Positions 1 through 10,184 of a DNA stretch of 64,000 nt are shown piece after piece (position 1 is the stretch's first letter; each line of letters begins with the position of its first letter). The notes below the pieces were generated by a model. The model was not told the DNA's origin and did no database searches. It saw only the letters and a list, made by a program, of their open reading frames with translations. The stretch is from Candidatus Rhodoferax bjergmarkensis (lineage in GTDB: Bacteria > Pseudomonadota > Gammaproteobacteria > Burkholderiales > Burkholderiaceae_C): contig JADJFX010000008.1 of NCBI GenBank assembly GCA_016708345.1, forward strand, positions 186,001 to 250,000, written 5' to 3'. A program made the position numbers and the translations under genes.

Positions 1-92
1 CTGGCGACGATGGATACATCGTGGCCATTCATTACATGATGGATATTGGTAACGAATCTTACGTAGGTGTTGCTGCATTTACCTGCAAATAG
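1..92 (+). CDS. C-terminal end of an unidentified protein (cut by window edge)
   Basis: Reading in the frame that begins at base 3 gives 29 codons ending in TAG at 90-92. The tail reads GDDGYIVAIHYMMDIGNES and then YVGVAAFTCK. The amino-acid mix looks like real coding sequence, but there is too little to name a family. It converges on the HD-GYP gene. Only the stop is visible, so length and start are unknown. Confidence 0.35.
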   Translation, partial: GDDGYIVAIHYMMDIGNESYVGVAAFTCK

Positions 93-143
93 ACAAATCC
101 GTAACTTGGCCCCATGCCTATTTCACAAATTCAGGAGAAGGAT

Positions 144-1304
144 TTACGCAGTTGCCGTTGGCGTTGATCTTTCAAGTTGCTGCTTTTTGGCGAGCATGTC
201 GGCTTCAGAATCGGCGTAGCGTGCAGCAATGGCACGAAATTCGTCCTGCAGAGCGACAAAGGCGTCCACCATGTCCGGGTCGAAATGCTGGCCCCGGCCT
301 TCGATGATGATGGCCGCCGCTTTTTCGTGGGACATACCCTCTTTGTAGACGCGCCGACTGATCAACGCATCGTACACATCTGCCACCGCCATCAATCGCG
401 CAGAGACCGGAATCGCATCGCCAGCCAGCGCCAGCGGGTAGCCTGAGCCATCCCACTTTTCCTGGTGACTGTAGGCAATTTCTTTGGCAATGGTCAAAAA
501 CTCCACCTTGATGCCAAGTGCATCCTCGGCGGTCTGGATCACGTCTCGCCCCAGCGTTGTGTGGGTTTTCATGATGTCGAATTCGTGCGGCTCCAGACGG
601 CCCGGCTTGAGCAAGATGTTGTCAGGGATGCCGATTTTGCCGATGTCGTGCAGCGGTGCCGACTTGAACAGCGTGGTGATGTAGCTGTCCGTCAGCGTGG
701 CCGAAAAGCGCGGATGCGCTTGAAGCGCCGTGGCCAGGCACTTGACGTAATTTTGGGTTCGGCGCAAGTGATTGCCGGTGTCGGAATCGCGTGTTTCGGC
801 GAGTGAAGCCATGGCGTGGATGGTGACGTTTTGAACCTCGGCCACCTCGCGCGTGCGCAGGACGACCTCGCGCTCCAGGTAGTCGTTTTTGTCGCGCAAA
901 AAATCAGCACTGGCCTTGAGTGCCAGATGGTTTTTGACCCGCGCCATCACGATGGGAGGACTGACTGGTTTGGCAATGTAATCGCAGGCCCCCAGCTCGA
1001 ACCCCATTCGCTCGTCGTCTACCGCTGATTTTGCGGTTAAAAAAATCACCGGAATGTCGCGCGTGCCGGGGTTCTCCTTGAGCCTGCGGCACACCTCGTA
1101 GCCATCCATGTCGGGCATCATCACGTCGAGCAGAATCAAGTCCGGCGGGTTGTCGGACTGGGCAATGCGAAGCGCTTTTTCGCCGCCGCTGGCCACCTTG
1201 ACCTTGTAGAGGTCTTTGAGCAAACCGCTCATCAGGAACAGGTTGTCGGGCGTGTCATCCACCACCAAAATAGTGGCATTCTCATGCAAATCGTGCTTCA
1301 TCAT
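144..1304 (-). CDS. Response regulator with HD-GYP c-di-GMP phosphodiesterase domain
   Basis: 386 residues. An N-terminal receiver domain (about 10-130) shows the acidic pocket and the phospho-acceptor in LILLDVMMPDMDG near residue 60, with the conserved Lys in KPVSPP. A short coiled linker follows, then an HD-GYP domain (about 155-350) with HDIGKIGIPD near residue 217 and HQEKWDGSGYP. HD-GYP proteins of this type (RpfG family) hydrolyse cyclic di-GMP when phosphorylated; this role is from the family. The usual second His of the HHE motif is Gln here, a variant I believe occurs in active members. The start lies 2 bases after the stop of the giant hybrid kinase, so the two are almost certainly co-transcribed, and this protein is the likely output of that kinase. 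Confidence 0.93.
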   Translation of the reverse strand: MMKHDLHENATILVVDDTPDNLFLMSGLLKDLYKVKVASGGEKALRIAQSDNPPDLILLDVMMPDMDGYEVCRRLKENPGTRDIPVIFLTAKSAVDDERMGFELGACDYIAKPVSPPIVMARVKNHLALKASADFLRDKNDYLEREVVLRTREVAEVQNVTIHAMASLAETRDSDTGNHLRRTQNYVKCLATALQAHPRFSATLTDSYITTLFKSAPLHDIGKIGIPDNILLKPGRLEPHEFDIMKTHTTLGRDVIQTAEDALGIKVEFLTIAKEIAYSHQEKWDGSGYPLALAGDAIPVSARLMAVADVYDALISRRVYKEGMSHEKAAAIIIEGRGQHFDPDMVDAFVALQDEFRAIAARYADSEADMLAKKQQLERSTPTATA

Positions 1305-1306
1305 TT

Positions 1307-4300
1307 TTACTCTCCCACCATATCAAGTTGTTGGCTGTGTGCCTGCAGCGCTTGCAGCGCAGCATCAAAATCAAAGTTGCGCACGCTGCTCTCCAGGGTT
1401 CGGTAGCCGTCACCCAAAGCACTGCGCAGCAGATCGGCGTTGGACTCCAGCAGGTCAGCGGCTTGGGCATCGTCGTCGGCCAGCAAGGTTTTAAGTTTGA
1501 CACACACCTCCCGGAGCTGTTGCATGTTGACAGGGCTTGCCGGCTGGAGTGGCTGAAACTCGGATGGCAAGGCTGTTTTCAGTGCGTCCATCAGGTCATT
1601 GAGCACCATCGCCGTGGCGGTCAGCGCTGCGGTCATCGCATCGTGTGTACGCCGGTTCTGAATCGCGGTCTCCAGTTCGGTGGCCAGCTCCTGCAAGCCG
1701 ACTGCGCCTATGCTTCCGGCCAGCCCCTTGAGAGTATGGGCCAGCCGCTCGGCGCGTTCCCATTCATCACTGGCGAGCGCCATCTGAATGTCCTGCAGGG
1801 TTGACTTCTGCCCCTCCACAAAGCGGCGCAACATTGAAAGGTAAGCACGTTTTTTTCCCAAAACCCGTTTTAAGCCAGCCTGGGTATCGAGCCCGGCGAT
1901 ACCGACGGGAACCTGCGGCTCCTCAGAGGACGTTGCTTGGGCTGATGGCACCAGCGCGGCGCTGCGCCCAGCTCGCGGTTGAATCCATTTTTGCAGGACG
2001 CGGAACAACTCCTGCGGATCGATCGGCTTGACAACCCAGTCCACCATGCCCACCGACAGGCACTTCTCCCGGTCAGTGGCCATCACATTGGCGGTCATGG
2101 CGACGATCGGAATGTGCGCCAGCGCGTCCAGTTGTTTGATGGCCTGGGTGGCCGCTATGCCATTCATCACCGGCATCTGCATGTCCATCAGAACCAGGTC
2201 GTAGTCTTGTTGCTGAATTTTTTCAACGGCCATCGCACCGTTTTCAGCAATATCCACCAGCACACCTACTTCCTGCAGCAGGCCACAGGCCACTTCCTGA
2301 TTGAGTTCGTTGTCTTCTGCCAGCAAAACACGGGCACCTCGCAGCCCAGCCAGGTTGGCCAGGTTGGCCGCAAGCGCATCGCCATCGCGATCAAGAAGAC
2401 CGGCAGCGCTGGCACCGAACACAGCCATCAGGGTGCTCAGCAGCAGCGCAGGGTTGAGCGGCTTGATGAGCACATCGTCGATCCCCAGTTCACGCGCACT
2501 GGCCGCCAAATCATCCCGGGCGCAGGCACTGAGCATGACCATGTGCGGCAGCCTGGGCACATTGAGCTTGTTGATCTGGCGGGCGGTCTCAATGCCGTCC
2601 ATGCCTGGCATTTGCCAGTCCAGCAAGGTAACCTCAAAGGGGCGATCTGATTTGGTTGCATGTTCAATGGCCGTCACCGCCTGCGCCCCTGAAGACAAGG
2701 TCTCCACCTCAAAACCCAGGTTCATCAGCAAGTCCGCCAGCGTCTGGCGGGCGCTGTCGTTGTCGTCCACCACCAGCACGCGCTTGCCCCGGAAATCAGC
2801 TTGCGATGTGAGTTGCTGCGCTGGAACCCGGCCCTTGCCCAGACGGGCTGTGAACCAGAACTGCGACCCCTGGCCGACGCTGCTTTGCACCCCCACCTGC
2901 CCCCCCATCAGCTCGGCAAAGCTCTTGCAAATGGCCAAACCCAGTCCGGTGCCACCGTATTTGCGCGTGGTGGACGTGTCGGCTTGCGAGAAGCTCTGAA
3001 ACAAGCGCCCCATCTGCTCCTGGCTCAGGCCAATGCCGGTGTCCCGCACGGAAAAGTGCAGCAGCACCTCGTCGGTGGTTTCCTCCTGCTTGCGCACCAC
3101 CAGAGCAACCTCACCCTGCTCGGTGAACTTGACGGCATTGTTGACATAGTTGATCAGCACCTGACCGATGCGCAGCGGGTCGCCGACCAAAGCCACGGGA
3201 ACATCGGGTGCAACATCGAAGATCAGCTCGAGTCCCTTCGATGCCGTCTTTTCACTGACCAGGCTGGCCACGTTGTCCAGCACATCGTAGAGGTTCAATT
3301 CGATGCGATCGACCGTCATTTTTCCGGCTTCAACTTTGGAAAAGTCCAGCACGTCATTGATGATGCCCAGCAGGTGCAGCCCCGCTTGCTGAATTTTTTT
3401 GACGTAATCGCGCTGACGGGCATTGAGGTCGGTCTTCAATGCCAGATGGGCCATGCCAATGACGGCATTCATGGGGGTGCGGATTTCGTGGCTCATATTG
3501 GCCAGAAAATCGCTCTTGGCCTGGGTCGCAGCTTCTGCAACTTGTCTGGCCCGGCGCTGCTCCGTCACATCCTGCAGGGTCTCAATGGCACCGGTGATTT
3601 TTCCGTCCACATCGCGCAAGGGGGCCGCCGTGACATAAAGCCATCGGCCAGACTCACCGAATTTGGGGAAGAAGTCTTCTGCCTCAAAAGCACCGGCAAT
3701 GATGTCCGAGCGCCGCCAGCCATTGGCCGCCAGCAACTGTGCCTCGTTGTCCGGGGTTTCCGAAATGGCCAGGTCCGCCAGTGTCAAACGCTTGCCGTCG
3801 TGAAACGGCCGCCACGACTCCTGTGTGCCCAGAATGTCTGCTGCGCGCACGCCAGTGAGCTCCTCACAGGCGCGGTTCCAGTGGGTGACGCAGTGCATGT
3901 GATCGAGCACAAAGGCTGCCACCGGGCTGCCGTCGATGATTTTGGCCAGCCTATTCTGGGCCGCGCCCAAGTCCTGCAAGGTGGCCTGCAAGGAGTTTGT
4001 CCGCTGCAAAACCGTGGCCTCAAGGTGCTCGTAGACTCTGGCGTTTTCGATGGAGATAGCGGCTTGGGATGACAGTATTTTCAGCACTTTCAACCGATCC
4101 ACCGTGAACGCCCCCTCGATCAGGTTGTTTTCCAGATAAAGCATGCCGGCGAGCTTGCCCTGGTGAAGAATGGGGGCGCACAAAACCGATTTAGGCTGCC
4201 TGTCGACGATGTAGGGGTCGCTGGTGAATCGGCCGATGTGCGCGGCATCGCTGAGCACCACATCGTCCTTGGTGAGCGCCGCGTACTGGATCAGCGACAC

Positions 4301-7300
4301 CGGCAAAAAAGGCACCTCACTTTTTGCCCCGTCCGGGCCAGCAGGCGCAATCAGCGGTAGCGATTGCAAGGTGCTCACGACTTCATCACTGACACTGCCC
4401 TGTGCCTCGATGCGCCACTGGCCATCGGTTTCCAGCAGCAAAAAACCCTGTTGTGCGCCCGCGCTTTCAATCAAAATGCGCATCAGCTTTTCCAGCAAAC
4501 GCTCCAGCACAATTTCGCCCGAGATCGCTTGAGACGCTTTCATGACGGTGGCCAGGTCCAGCACCTCCAAGTCCATCATGCGGGTGTTCCGGTCCGGTGC
4601 CGTGGTGCCGTGCGTGTCACTCACCGTCCCCAGGGGGGATGAGACCATCAGCGCGGACTTGCCCAGGAAAAGATGGTATTTTTCTTCCATTTGCCGCACT
4701 TTGGCGTGAGCCCCCCACTGGCCAAACAAGTACTGCGCCTTGCGCAAGTAAATCTCCGCAAACTCAGGCTTTTTTTGCTGCAAATAAAAGCGTGCCGTCC
4801 ATTCGCAGGCCAGGGCATGGTGCTGCATAAAGCCATTGCGCCGGGCAGCATCGATCGATTGGTCGTAAAGATCAGCCGCCTGCTCCCGTTGTCCTTCAAT
4901 TCGCGCCATTTCGGCCGCCGCGAGCAGGTATTTGTGCGCGTAGTTTTCAGGGCATTGGCGGGCCCAGACCTGAAGTTTTTGAAGGTCTTTTTTCATCCGG
5001 GTGTGCTGCCGCCCATTCAATTCGATGCCTCCCGGATCAGTTTTCCCTCCCAGCACAATCAGCATGTTCAGAAAAAAATAGTCAGTTGAATTATGAACAC
5101 CGACGACCGCAAATAAATTTTTGCGCGCGCATTGCAAGTAAGCAGCTGATTGATCAAAGTTTCCGAAAATCAACGCATAGAAACTGGAAGAGATATAAAT
5201 ACCGTACAAAAAAGCCGGATTTTGTGTTTCCCGGATGGCTTGCTCCAGCGCATCAGACAACGCCTTCTCATGCCCCTGTTCACCCATGAGACCGGTGGCC
5301 CACGCCAGGCACAGCTTGCAATAGGCCAGCGCCTTTAACGGATCATTCACTTGCTCCAGCAGGGCATGGATTTTTTGCGCTTGTTCTTCAAAAACCGACA
5401 GCTCCATACCAACCCCGTAAAGCACCTGCAGCTGGGTGCTCATCGTCATGGCCGCATAGTTCCAGTTGCCCGTTTCCAGTGCCAGTTTCAAGCACTGTTC
5501 GAAATAGGGAGTACTGGTGCGCAGCGGCTGGTACCAGTGGTTGACATACCCGGCATAGATGAAATGCGTCATGAGCCGCCTGTTCGGCGTTTGATCCTGG
5601 CTGAGCTCCAGCGCTTTTTGAGCGTACTCGCTGGCCAGCGGATATTGACGAATGGCGACCAGTGTTGCCGCGAAGGTCATCAAAATGTAGGCGGCGTCCG
5701 GGGTGATGCCGCGGCGGTAGAGCAGGTTGACCCCCTTCACATTGACCATCACGTTCAGGCCCGGGCTTTCAAAAGAAGCAAAGGGAATGATGCCGGACAG
5801 CAACTGAAAAATAAGTTGATGCTCGGGGTGTTCGCTTTGCGGCAAATGGTCCAGCAGTGGCTTGACTGCGCGCCCTTGGCGGTGCCATTTCTCTTTGAGA
5901 AACTCCAGCAAGATAAGCAGCTTATGGGGTCGCAAGGAAAGATTGAATCCAAGGCAGCGCAGCCCTGCCAGACCTTCCTCAATAGCACCCCGGTAGTCGT
6001 CCTGGCTGCCATACAAACTAAGCTGCATCAGGTGGATTCTGGCTTTTTCAAGCTCGGTTTTGGCGTGTTCCAGGCTGACCCCGAAGTACTGCCTGGCCAC
6101 TTCAGGCCGGTGATTGATGTGTTCGCATTGCGCACGCTCCAAAGACAGCGCCAGGGTCAGGTCGTACTCGCGCACCCAATCGCCACCGCCCAGAAAATCA
6201 AGCCCCGTCTTGAGGTAGCGCTGGGCGGACACAAAGGCGGTTGACGCCATCGCCTTCTTGCCTGCGTGCAAGTTGAGCCGCGCCAGTTCAATCCGCTCAA
6301 GGGGGTCCGCAATCAAGGCGCTGGCGGCGGCAAACTGATTGAGCACGGAAAAAAGGGACTCATCGGCTTTTTCCGTGTCGAGCTGTTTGAGCCACAAGCG
6401 TCCAATTTTCAAATGCAGGGCGGCGGTCTGTTCGCTGCCCAGCAATTCATAGGCTGCCTGTTGCACACGGTCATGAACGAAGCGAAAGCGGTAAATTTGC
6501 GCGTCGCTTTCGGCACCGGTTTCCAGCAGAATTTCTTCCAGCCGAAAAGCCCCTTGCTGCTGCACCAGCCCGACTTTGATGGCTTCCCACAGGTCCAGGA
6601 TGACGTCGCTGGGTGAGCTCTGCATGATCAAAGCCAGGGTTGCCAAATCGAACTGGTGGCCAATGCAGGCCGCACGCACCAACAGATCCTGTGTTTCAGG
6701 GGGCAGGGCGCGCAATTTTTGTCCCATCAGCTCCACCACGTTGGAGGTGATTTGCTGGGCCTCAATGTGGGTCACGTCCCATTGCCAGCCGCCTTGCGTG
6801 TCATCAAAGTGCAGCCAGCCGGTCTCGTACAACGAGGTCAAAAAGGCGTTAACGAAAAAGGGGTTGCGACCGGTTTTGTGCGAAATAAGCCTGGCCAACG
6901 CTTGCGTGTCTTCCTGCGAAGGCGTGAGCGTGTCCTGCACCAGGTGGGCCAAATCAGAGAAGCTCAGTGGCTCCAGTGTGAGCGTGCTGACGCGCGAGTT
7001 GGCTTTGCGCAAGGATTCCAGCGCCAGCATGAAGGGGTGCGCCGGATGCACCTCATTGTTCCGGTAAGCCCCCAATATCAGCAGACACTGCTGGTTGGAT
7101 TTCAGTACAAGCTCTTCAAGAAAAGCCAGCGATGCGGTATCGGCCCATTGCAGATCGTCCAGAAACAGCACCAGCGGATGCCCCGGCTGCGCAAAAACCT
7201 CGACGAATTGCCGGAACGTGGCCTGAAACCGGTTGCGCGCCTCTTGCGGGGGCAGCGCCGTCACCGCGCTTTGCGGCCCCAGGATCAAGGCGACCTCGGG

Positions 7301-8536
7301 GATGACGTCAATGATGAGCTGCGCCGTCGGGCCCAGTGCGTCGCCCAGCAAGGATTTCCAGCGTGCAATGCGAACCGGGCTTTCGGTCAGCAGTTGACGC
7401 AGCAGTTCCTGGAACGCCTGAATCAAGGACGCGTAGGGAATGTCGCGCTGAAACTGGTCAAACTTGCCGTCGATGAAATAACCATTCTTTTGGGTGATTG
7501 GTTTGTGAACTTCCTGCACCAGGGCAGTCTTGCCCACACCCGAGTAACCCGCCACCAGCAGCATTTCGGTCTGGCCCTGGCTGACCCGCTCGAACGCATG
7601 GAGCAAGCGCTGCACTTCTGCCTCGCGCCCATAGAGCTTTTGCGGAATCTGAAAGTGGCCCGACACGTCCTGCTGACCGAGCACAAAGTCGGCAATGGTC
7701 TGCGTTGTGCTGAACTGCTGCCAGCACAGCTCCAAATCCGCAACCAGACCCGAAGCACTCTGGTAACGGGCTTCGGCGGTCTTGGCCATCATCTTGAACA
7801 CCAGTGCACTCAAAATGGGAGGCAGCTCCGGACGCATCTCATGCGGGGGCACAGGCATTCGGGCCAGGTGGCAATGCACCAGTTCCGTCGGGTCGGTGGT
7901 GCCAAAGGGGGGCTGGCCGGTCAACATCTCGTAAAAGGTTGCTCCCAGGGAGTAAAAATCGGTCCGGTAGTCCACCGCCCGGTTCATGCGCCCGGTTTGT
8001 TCGGGTGAGATGTAGGCCAGCGTGCCTTCCAGATGCCCCGGGTTCTGGATTTTGGTGGACTCGCGCAGCAGCTGGGACGAAATCCCGAAGTCGATGATCT
8101 GCACCTTGCCGGTGTCGGGGTTGACAACCAGGTTGGTGGGGTTGATGTCTTTGTGAATCAGGTGGTGCTGGTGCACACGGCCCAGGCTTTTGGCAAACGC
8201 CAGCGCCAGGGTCAAAAACTCTCCCAGCGCCAGACGGTGGTCTGCCACCAGCTTTTTTAATGTGGTGCCGCCAATGTCTTGCAGAATCAGGGCCTGCGAG
8301 TTCTGGTGTGGCACCAGCGCATAAGAACGAATCAGGCCTTCTTCTTCCCAGTCTTTGGTCAGCTTGTATTCGTACTGCAGGCGGCCCAAATCCTTCAGGA
8401 GGGGGTAATCAAGAATCAGTGTTTTGATGATGACCGGACGCTGATCCTGCAAACAGTAACCACGGTAAACGGCCGTTTTGGTGCCGCTGTGGAGTTGCTG
8501 CGTAATCTGGTATCCGGGGATGGCAAGCATGTGCAC
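1307..8536 (-). CDS. Giant hybrid signalling kinase: Ser/Thr kinase-AAA-TPR-GAF-PAS-HisKA-HATPase-REC-REC-HPt
   Basis: 2409 residues in one open frame. In order: a eukaryotic-type protein kinase domain (about 1-280; catalytic loop HKDINPTNL near 127, IDFGISS); an ATPase domain with P-loop GYSGVGKT near 330; a long helical TPR-like middle (about 650-1270); a GAF domain from about 1330; a PAS domain near 1537; a histidine kinase core (MSHEIRTPMN near 1685, N-box near 1800, DTGIGL, GGTGLGL); two receiver domains with phospho-Asp in LLDWQMPGMDG (about 1977) and LMDMQMPVMNG (about 2118); and an HPt domain with AHTLKGLAGS near 2263. The architecture matches the family of multi-domain kinases that pair a PknB-like domain with a predicted STAND-type ATPase and a phosphorelay. 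No membrane segment is obvious, so it is probably cytoplasmic. The ligand is unknown. The HD-GYP regulator immediately downstream is the likely terminal acceptor. Confidence 0.95.
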   Translation of the reverse strand: MHMLAIPGYQITQQLHSGTKTAVYRGYCLQDQRPVIIKTLILDYPLLKDLGRLQYEYKLTKDWEEEGLIRSYALVPHQNSQALILQDIGGTTLKKLVADHRLALGEFLTLALAFAKSLGRVHQHHLIHKDINPTNLVVNPDTGKVQIIDFGISSQLLRESTKIQNPGHLEGTLAYISPEQTGRMNRAVDYRTDFYSLGATFYEMLTGQPPFGTTDPTELVHCHLARMPVPPHEMRPELPPILSALVFKMMAKTAEARYQSASGLVADLELCWQQFSTTQTIADFVLGQQDVSGHFQIPQKLYGREAEVQRLLHAFERVSQGQTEMLLVAGYSGVGKTALVQEVHKPITQKNGYFIDGKFDQFQRDIPYASLIQAFQELLRQLLTESPVRIARWKSLLGDALGPTAQLIIDVIPEVALILGPQSAVTALPPQEARNRFQATFRQFVEVFAQPGHPLVLFLDDLQWADTASLAFLEELVLKSNQQCLLILGAYRNNEVHPAHPFMLALESLRKANSRVSTLTLEPLSFSDLAHLVQDTLTPSQEDTQALARLISHKTGRNPFFVNAFLTSLYETGWLHFDDTQGGWQWDVTHIEAQQITSNVVELMGQKLRALPPETQDLLVRAACIGHQFDLATLALIMQSSPSDVILDLWEAIKVGLVQQQGAFRLEEILLETGAESDAQIYRFRFVHDRVQQAAYELLGSEQTAALHLKIGRLWLKQLDTEKADESLFSVLNQFAAASALIADPLERIELARLNLHAGKKAMASTAFVSAQRYLKTGLDFLGGGDWVREYDLTLALSLERAQCEHINHRPEVARQYFGVSLEHAKTELEKARIHLMQLSLYGSQDDYRGAIEEGLAGLRCLGFNLSLRPHKLLILLEFLKEKWHRQGRAVKPLLDHLPQSEHPEHQLIFQLLSGIIPFASFESPGLNVMVNVKGVNLLYRRGITPDAAYILMTFAATLVAIRQYPLASEYAQKALELSQDQTPNRRLMTHFIYAGYVNHWYQPLRTSTPYFEQCLKLALETGNWNYAAMTMSTQLQVLYGVGMELSVFEEQAQKIHALLEQVNDPLKALAYCKLCLAWATGLMGEQGHEKALSDALEQAIRETQNPAFLYGIYISSSFYALIFGNFDQSAAYLQCARKNLFAVVGVHNSTDYFFLNMLIVLGGKTDPGGIELNGRQHTRMKKDLQKLQVWARQCPENYAHKYLLAAAEMARIEGQREQAADLYDQSIDAARRNGFMQHHALACEWTARFYLQQKKPEFAEIYLRKAQYLFGQWGAHAKVRQMEEKYHLFLGKSALMVSSPLGTVSDTHGTTAPDRNTRMMDLEVLDLATVMKASQAISGEIVLERLLEKLMRILIESAGAQQGFLLLETDGQWRIEAQGSVSDEVVSTLQSLPLIAPAGPDGAKSEVPFLPVSLIQYAALTKDDVVLSDAAHIGRFTSDPYIVDRQPKSVLCAPILHQGKLAGMLYLENNLIEGAFTVDRLKVLKILSSQAAISIENARVYEHLEATVLQRTNSLQATLQDLGAAQNRLAKIIDGSPVAAFVLDHMHCVTHWNRACEELTGVRAADILGTQESWRPFHDGKRLTLADLAISETPDNEAQLLAANGWRRSDIIAGAFEAEDFFPKFGESGRWLYVTAAPLRDVDGKITGAIETLQDVTEQRRARQVAEAATQAKSDFLANMSHEIRTPMNAVIGMAHLALKTDLNARQRDYVKKIQQAGLHLLGIINDVLDFSKVEAGKMTVDRIELNLYDVLDNVASLVSEKTASKGLELIFDVAPDVPVALVGDPLRIGQVLINYVNNAVKFTEQGEVALVVRKQEETTDEVLLHFSVRDTGIGLSQEQMGRLFQSFSQADTSTTRKYGGTGLGLAICKSFAELMGGQVGVQSSVGQGSQFWFTARLGKGRVPAQQLTSQADFRGKRVLVVDDNDSARQTLADLLMNLGFEVETLSSGAQAVTAIEHATKSDRPFEVTLLDWQMPGMDGIETARQINKLNVPRLPHMVMLSACARDDLAASARELGIDDVLIKPLNPALLLSTLMAVFGASAAGLLDRDGDALAANLANLAGLRGARVLLAEDNELNQEVACGLLQEVGVLVDIAENGAMAVEKIQQQDYDLVLMDMQMPVMNGIAATQAIKQLDALAHIPIVAMTANVMATDREKCLSVGMVDWVVKPIDPQELFRVLQKWIQPRAGRSAALVPSAQATSSEEPQVPVGIAGLDTQAGLKRVLGKKRAYLSMLRRFVEGQKSTLQDIQMALASDEWERAERLAHTLKGLAGSIGAVGLQELATELETAIQNRRTHDAMTAALTATAMVLNDLMDALKTALPSEFQPLQPASPVNMQQLREVCVKLKTLLADDDAQAADLLESNADLLRSALGDGYRTLESSVRNFDFDAALQALQAHSQQLDMVGE

Positions 8537-8761
8537 CTCTGTCCTTGGCTGACCTCATATTCACGCCCCGCAAGGCGCAGCGCCGCATGGCCTGAACGGC
8601 AGATTCCTTGCGCTGAAGTATCACAGAAAATACCTGTTATCCCCAAGCGGTGTAAACCCGAAGAGCAGACAAATTCCGCACCTAATCCGCACAGTCGCTT
8701 CAGGTGTAATGCGGTGATTGCGACCAAGTCATTCCATTTCAAAATCCAGCGCAAACCCACC

Positions 8762-10147
8762 ATGAACGCCTCTGCAGATCATCCTTGCGGGCCTCCCGCC
8801 GTCTCCTTTTTTGACGCTCTCAAGTTCTGGCTCAAGCTGGGTTTCATCAGCTTTGGCGGCCCGGCCGGGCAGATTGCCATCATGCACCGCGAACTGGTGG
8901 AAGAAAAACGCTGGATTTCCGAGCAGCGATTTCTTCACGCGCTGAACTACTGCATGCTGCTGCCGGGGCCGGAGGCGCAGCAGCTGGCCACCTACATCGG
9001 CTGGCTGATGCACCGCACTTGGGGCGGCCTGGTGGCAGGCGGCCTTTTTGTGCTGCCCTCGCTTTTCATCCTGATCGGTTTAAGCTGGATCTATGTGGCG
9101 TTCGGCAACGTGCCTTGGGTGGCAGGGCTGCTGTACGGCATCAAACCGGCGGTGGCGGCGCTGGTGCTGCAGGCGGTGCACCGCATCGGCTCAAAAACAT
9201 TGAAAAAACCGGCAGTTGCGCCCGTTCTGTGGGCGGTAGCAGCTATTAGTTTTATAGCGGTTGCGGTTCTGAAAATCCCCTTTCCTTGGGTGGTTCTGGC
9301 GGCAGCCTTGACTGGCTGGTTCGGCCAGCGCTGGGCTCCTGGCCAATTTGCAGCCGCAGGCGGCCATGGCAGCGCCAAAACGCCGGGTGCAGCGCAGCGC
9401 CCGGCACTGATCGACGACAACACCCCCACACCGGCCCATGCCCGCTTTCGCCGCTCCCGGCTGGCCACGGTGCTGGCGCTCGGAGCCCTGCTGTGGCTGG
9501 TGCCGATGGGCCTCTTGATCGCCTGGCAGGGCTGGAGTGGCGCGCTGGCACAAATGGGCTGGTTTTTTACCAAGGCGGCCCTGCTGACCTTTGGCGGTGC
9601 CTACGCGGTGCTGCCTTATGTGTACCAGGGCGCGGTAGAGCAGTTTGGCTGGCTGACCGGGCCGCAGATGATGGATGGCCTGGCGCTGGGCGAAACCACG
9701 CCCGGCCCGCTCATCATGGTGGTGGCCTTCGTCGGCTTTGTCGGCGGCTGGGGGCTGCAGGTGCTGGGGCCACAGGCGCAGTTTTGGGGGGCGGCGCTGG
9801 CGGCCACGGTGGTGACCTGGTTCACCTTTTTGCCATCGTTTGTGTTCATTCTGGCCGGTGGCCCGCTGGTGGAGTCAACCCACGGCAAGCTGCAATTTAC
9901 CGCCCCTTTGATCGCCATCACGGCGGCAGTGGTCGGCGTCATTGCCAGTCTTGCTTTGTTTTTTATAGCGCATATCGCTTATAAAACGGGCGCAAACGGC
10001 ACATTTTTCTCAAATTTTGATTTTGCTGCACTGATTTTGGCTGCGCTGGCTGCACTGGCGCTGCTGCGCTACAAGCTGGGGGTGGTGACGGTGATTGCGG
10101 GCTGTGCGCTGACCGGGCTGGTGGTCAAAATGACGGGCTTGGGCTAA
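8762..10147 (+). CDS. chrA: Chromate efflux transporter ChrA family
   Basis: 461 residues from the ATG at 8762. The frame is open further upstream, but that part overlaps the kinase gene start and does not resemble ChrA. Two homologous halves are visible: FWLKLGFISFGGPAGQ near the N terminus, and ALLTFGGAYAVLPYVYQGAV with LALGETTPGPLIMVVAF in the second half, each followed by several hydrophobic helices. This is the long-chain ChrA (CHR) family, inner-membrane proteins that export chromate. No strong Shine-Dalgarno sequence precedes the ATG. The gene diverges from the giant kinase. Part of the last third (9950-10010) looks like a copy of the dispersed Comamonadaceae repeat read in frame, so that loop is probably not ancestral. 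Confidence 0.9.
   Translation: MNASADHPCGPPAVSFFDALKFWLKLGFISFGGPAGQIAIMHRELVEEKRWISEQRFLHALNYCMLLPGPEAQQLATYIGWLMHRTWGGLVAGGLFVLPSLFILIGLSWIYVAFGNVPWVAGLLYGIKPAVAALVLQAVHRIGSKTLKKPAVAPVLWAVAAISFIAVAVLKIPFPWVVLAAALTGWFGQRWAPGQFAAAGGHGSAKTPGAAQRPALIDDNTPTPAHARFRRSRLATVLALGALLWLVPMGLLIAWQGWSGALAQMGWFFTKAALLTFGGAYAVLPYVYQGAVEQFGWLTGPQMMDGLALGETTPGPLIMVVAFVGFVGGWGLQVLGPQAQFWGAALAATVVTWFTFLPSFVFILAGGPLVESTHGKLQFTAPLIAITAAVVGVIASLALFFIAHIAYKTGANGTFFSNFDFAALILAALAALALLRYKLGVVTVIAGCALTGLVVKMTGLG
9950..10010 (+). repeat. Dispersed ~60-bp repeat, copy inside chrA
   Basis: The core ATAGCGCATATCGCTTATAA, then ACGGGCGCAAACGGCACATTT, matches the pattern of the copies at 35159-35220 and 56072-56122 (ATAGCTxCTCxCGCTTAT, then ACGTGCGCAAAxGGCCAATTT). 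It is read in frame within the chrA coding sequence. The match is imperfect, so the call is moderate. Confidence 0.5.
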
Positions 10148-10184
10148 GGACCACCCCTTTTTTTCAGAAAGATACTCTCACACC

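Noticed and set aside
2801..4072. 423-codon plus-strand frame inside the giant kinase gene
   Set aside because: Lies opposite the histidine kinase core; no domain of its own.
9233..9290. Another dispersed-repeat copy in chrA
   Set aside because: Only AGCTATTAGTTTTATAGCGG resembles the consensus; the GGCC half is missing, so it was not listed as a feature.
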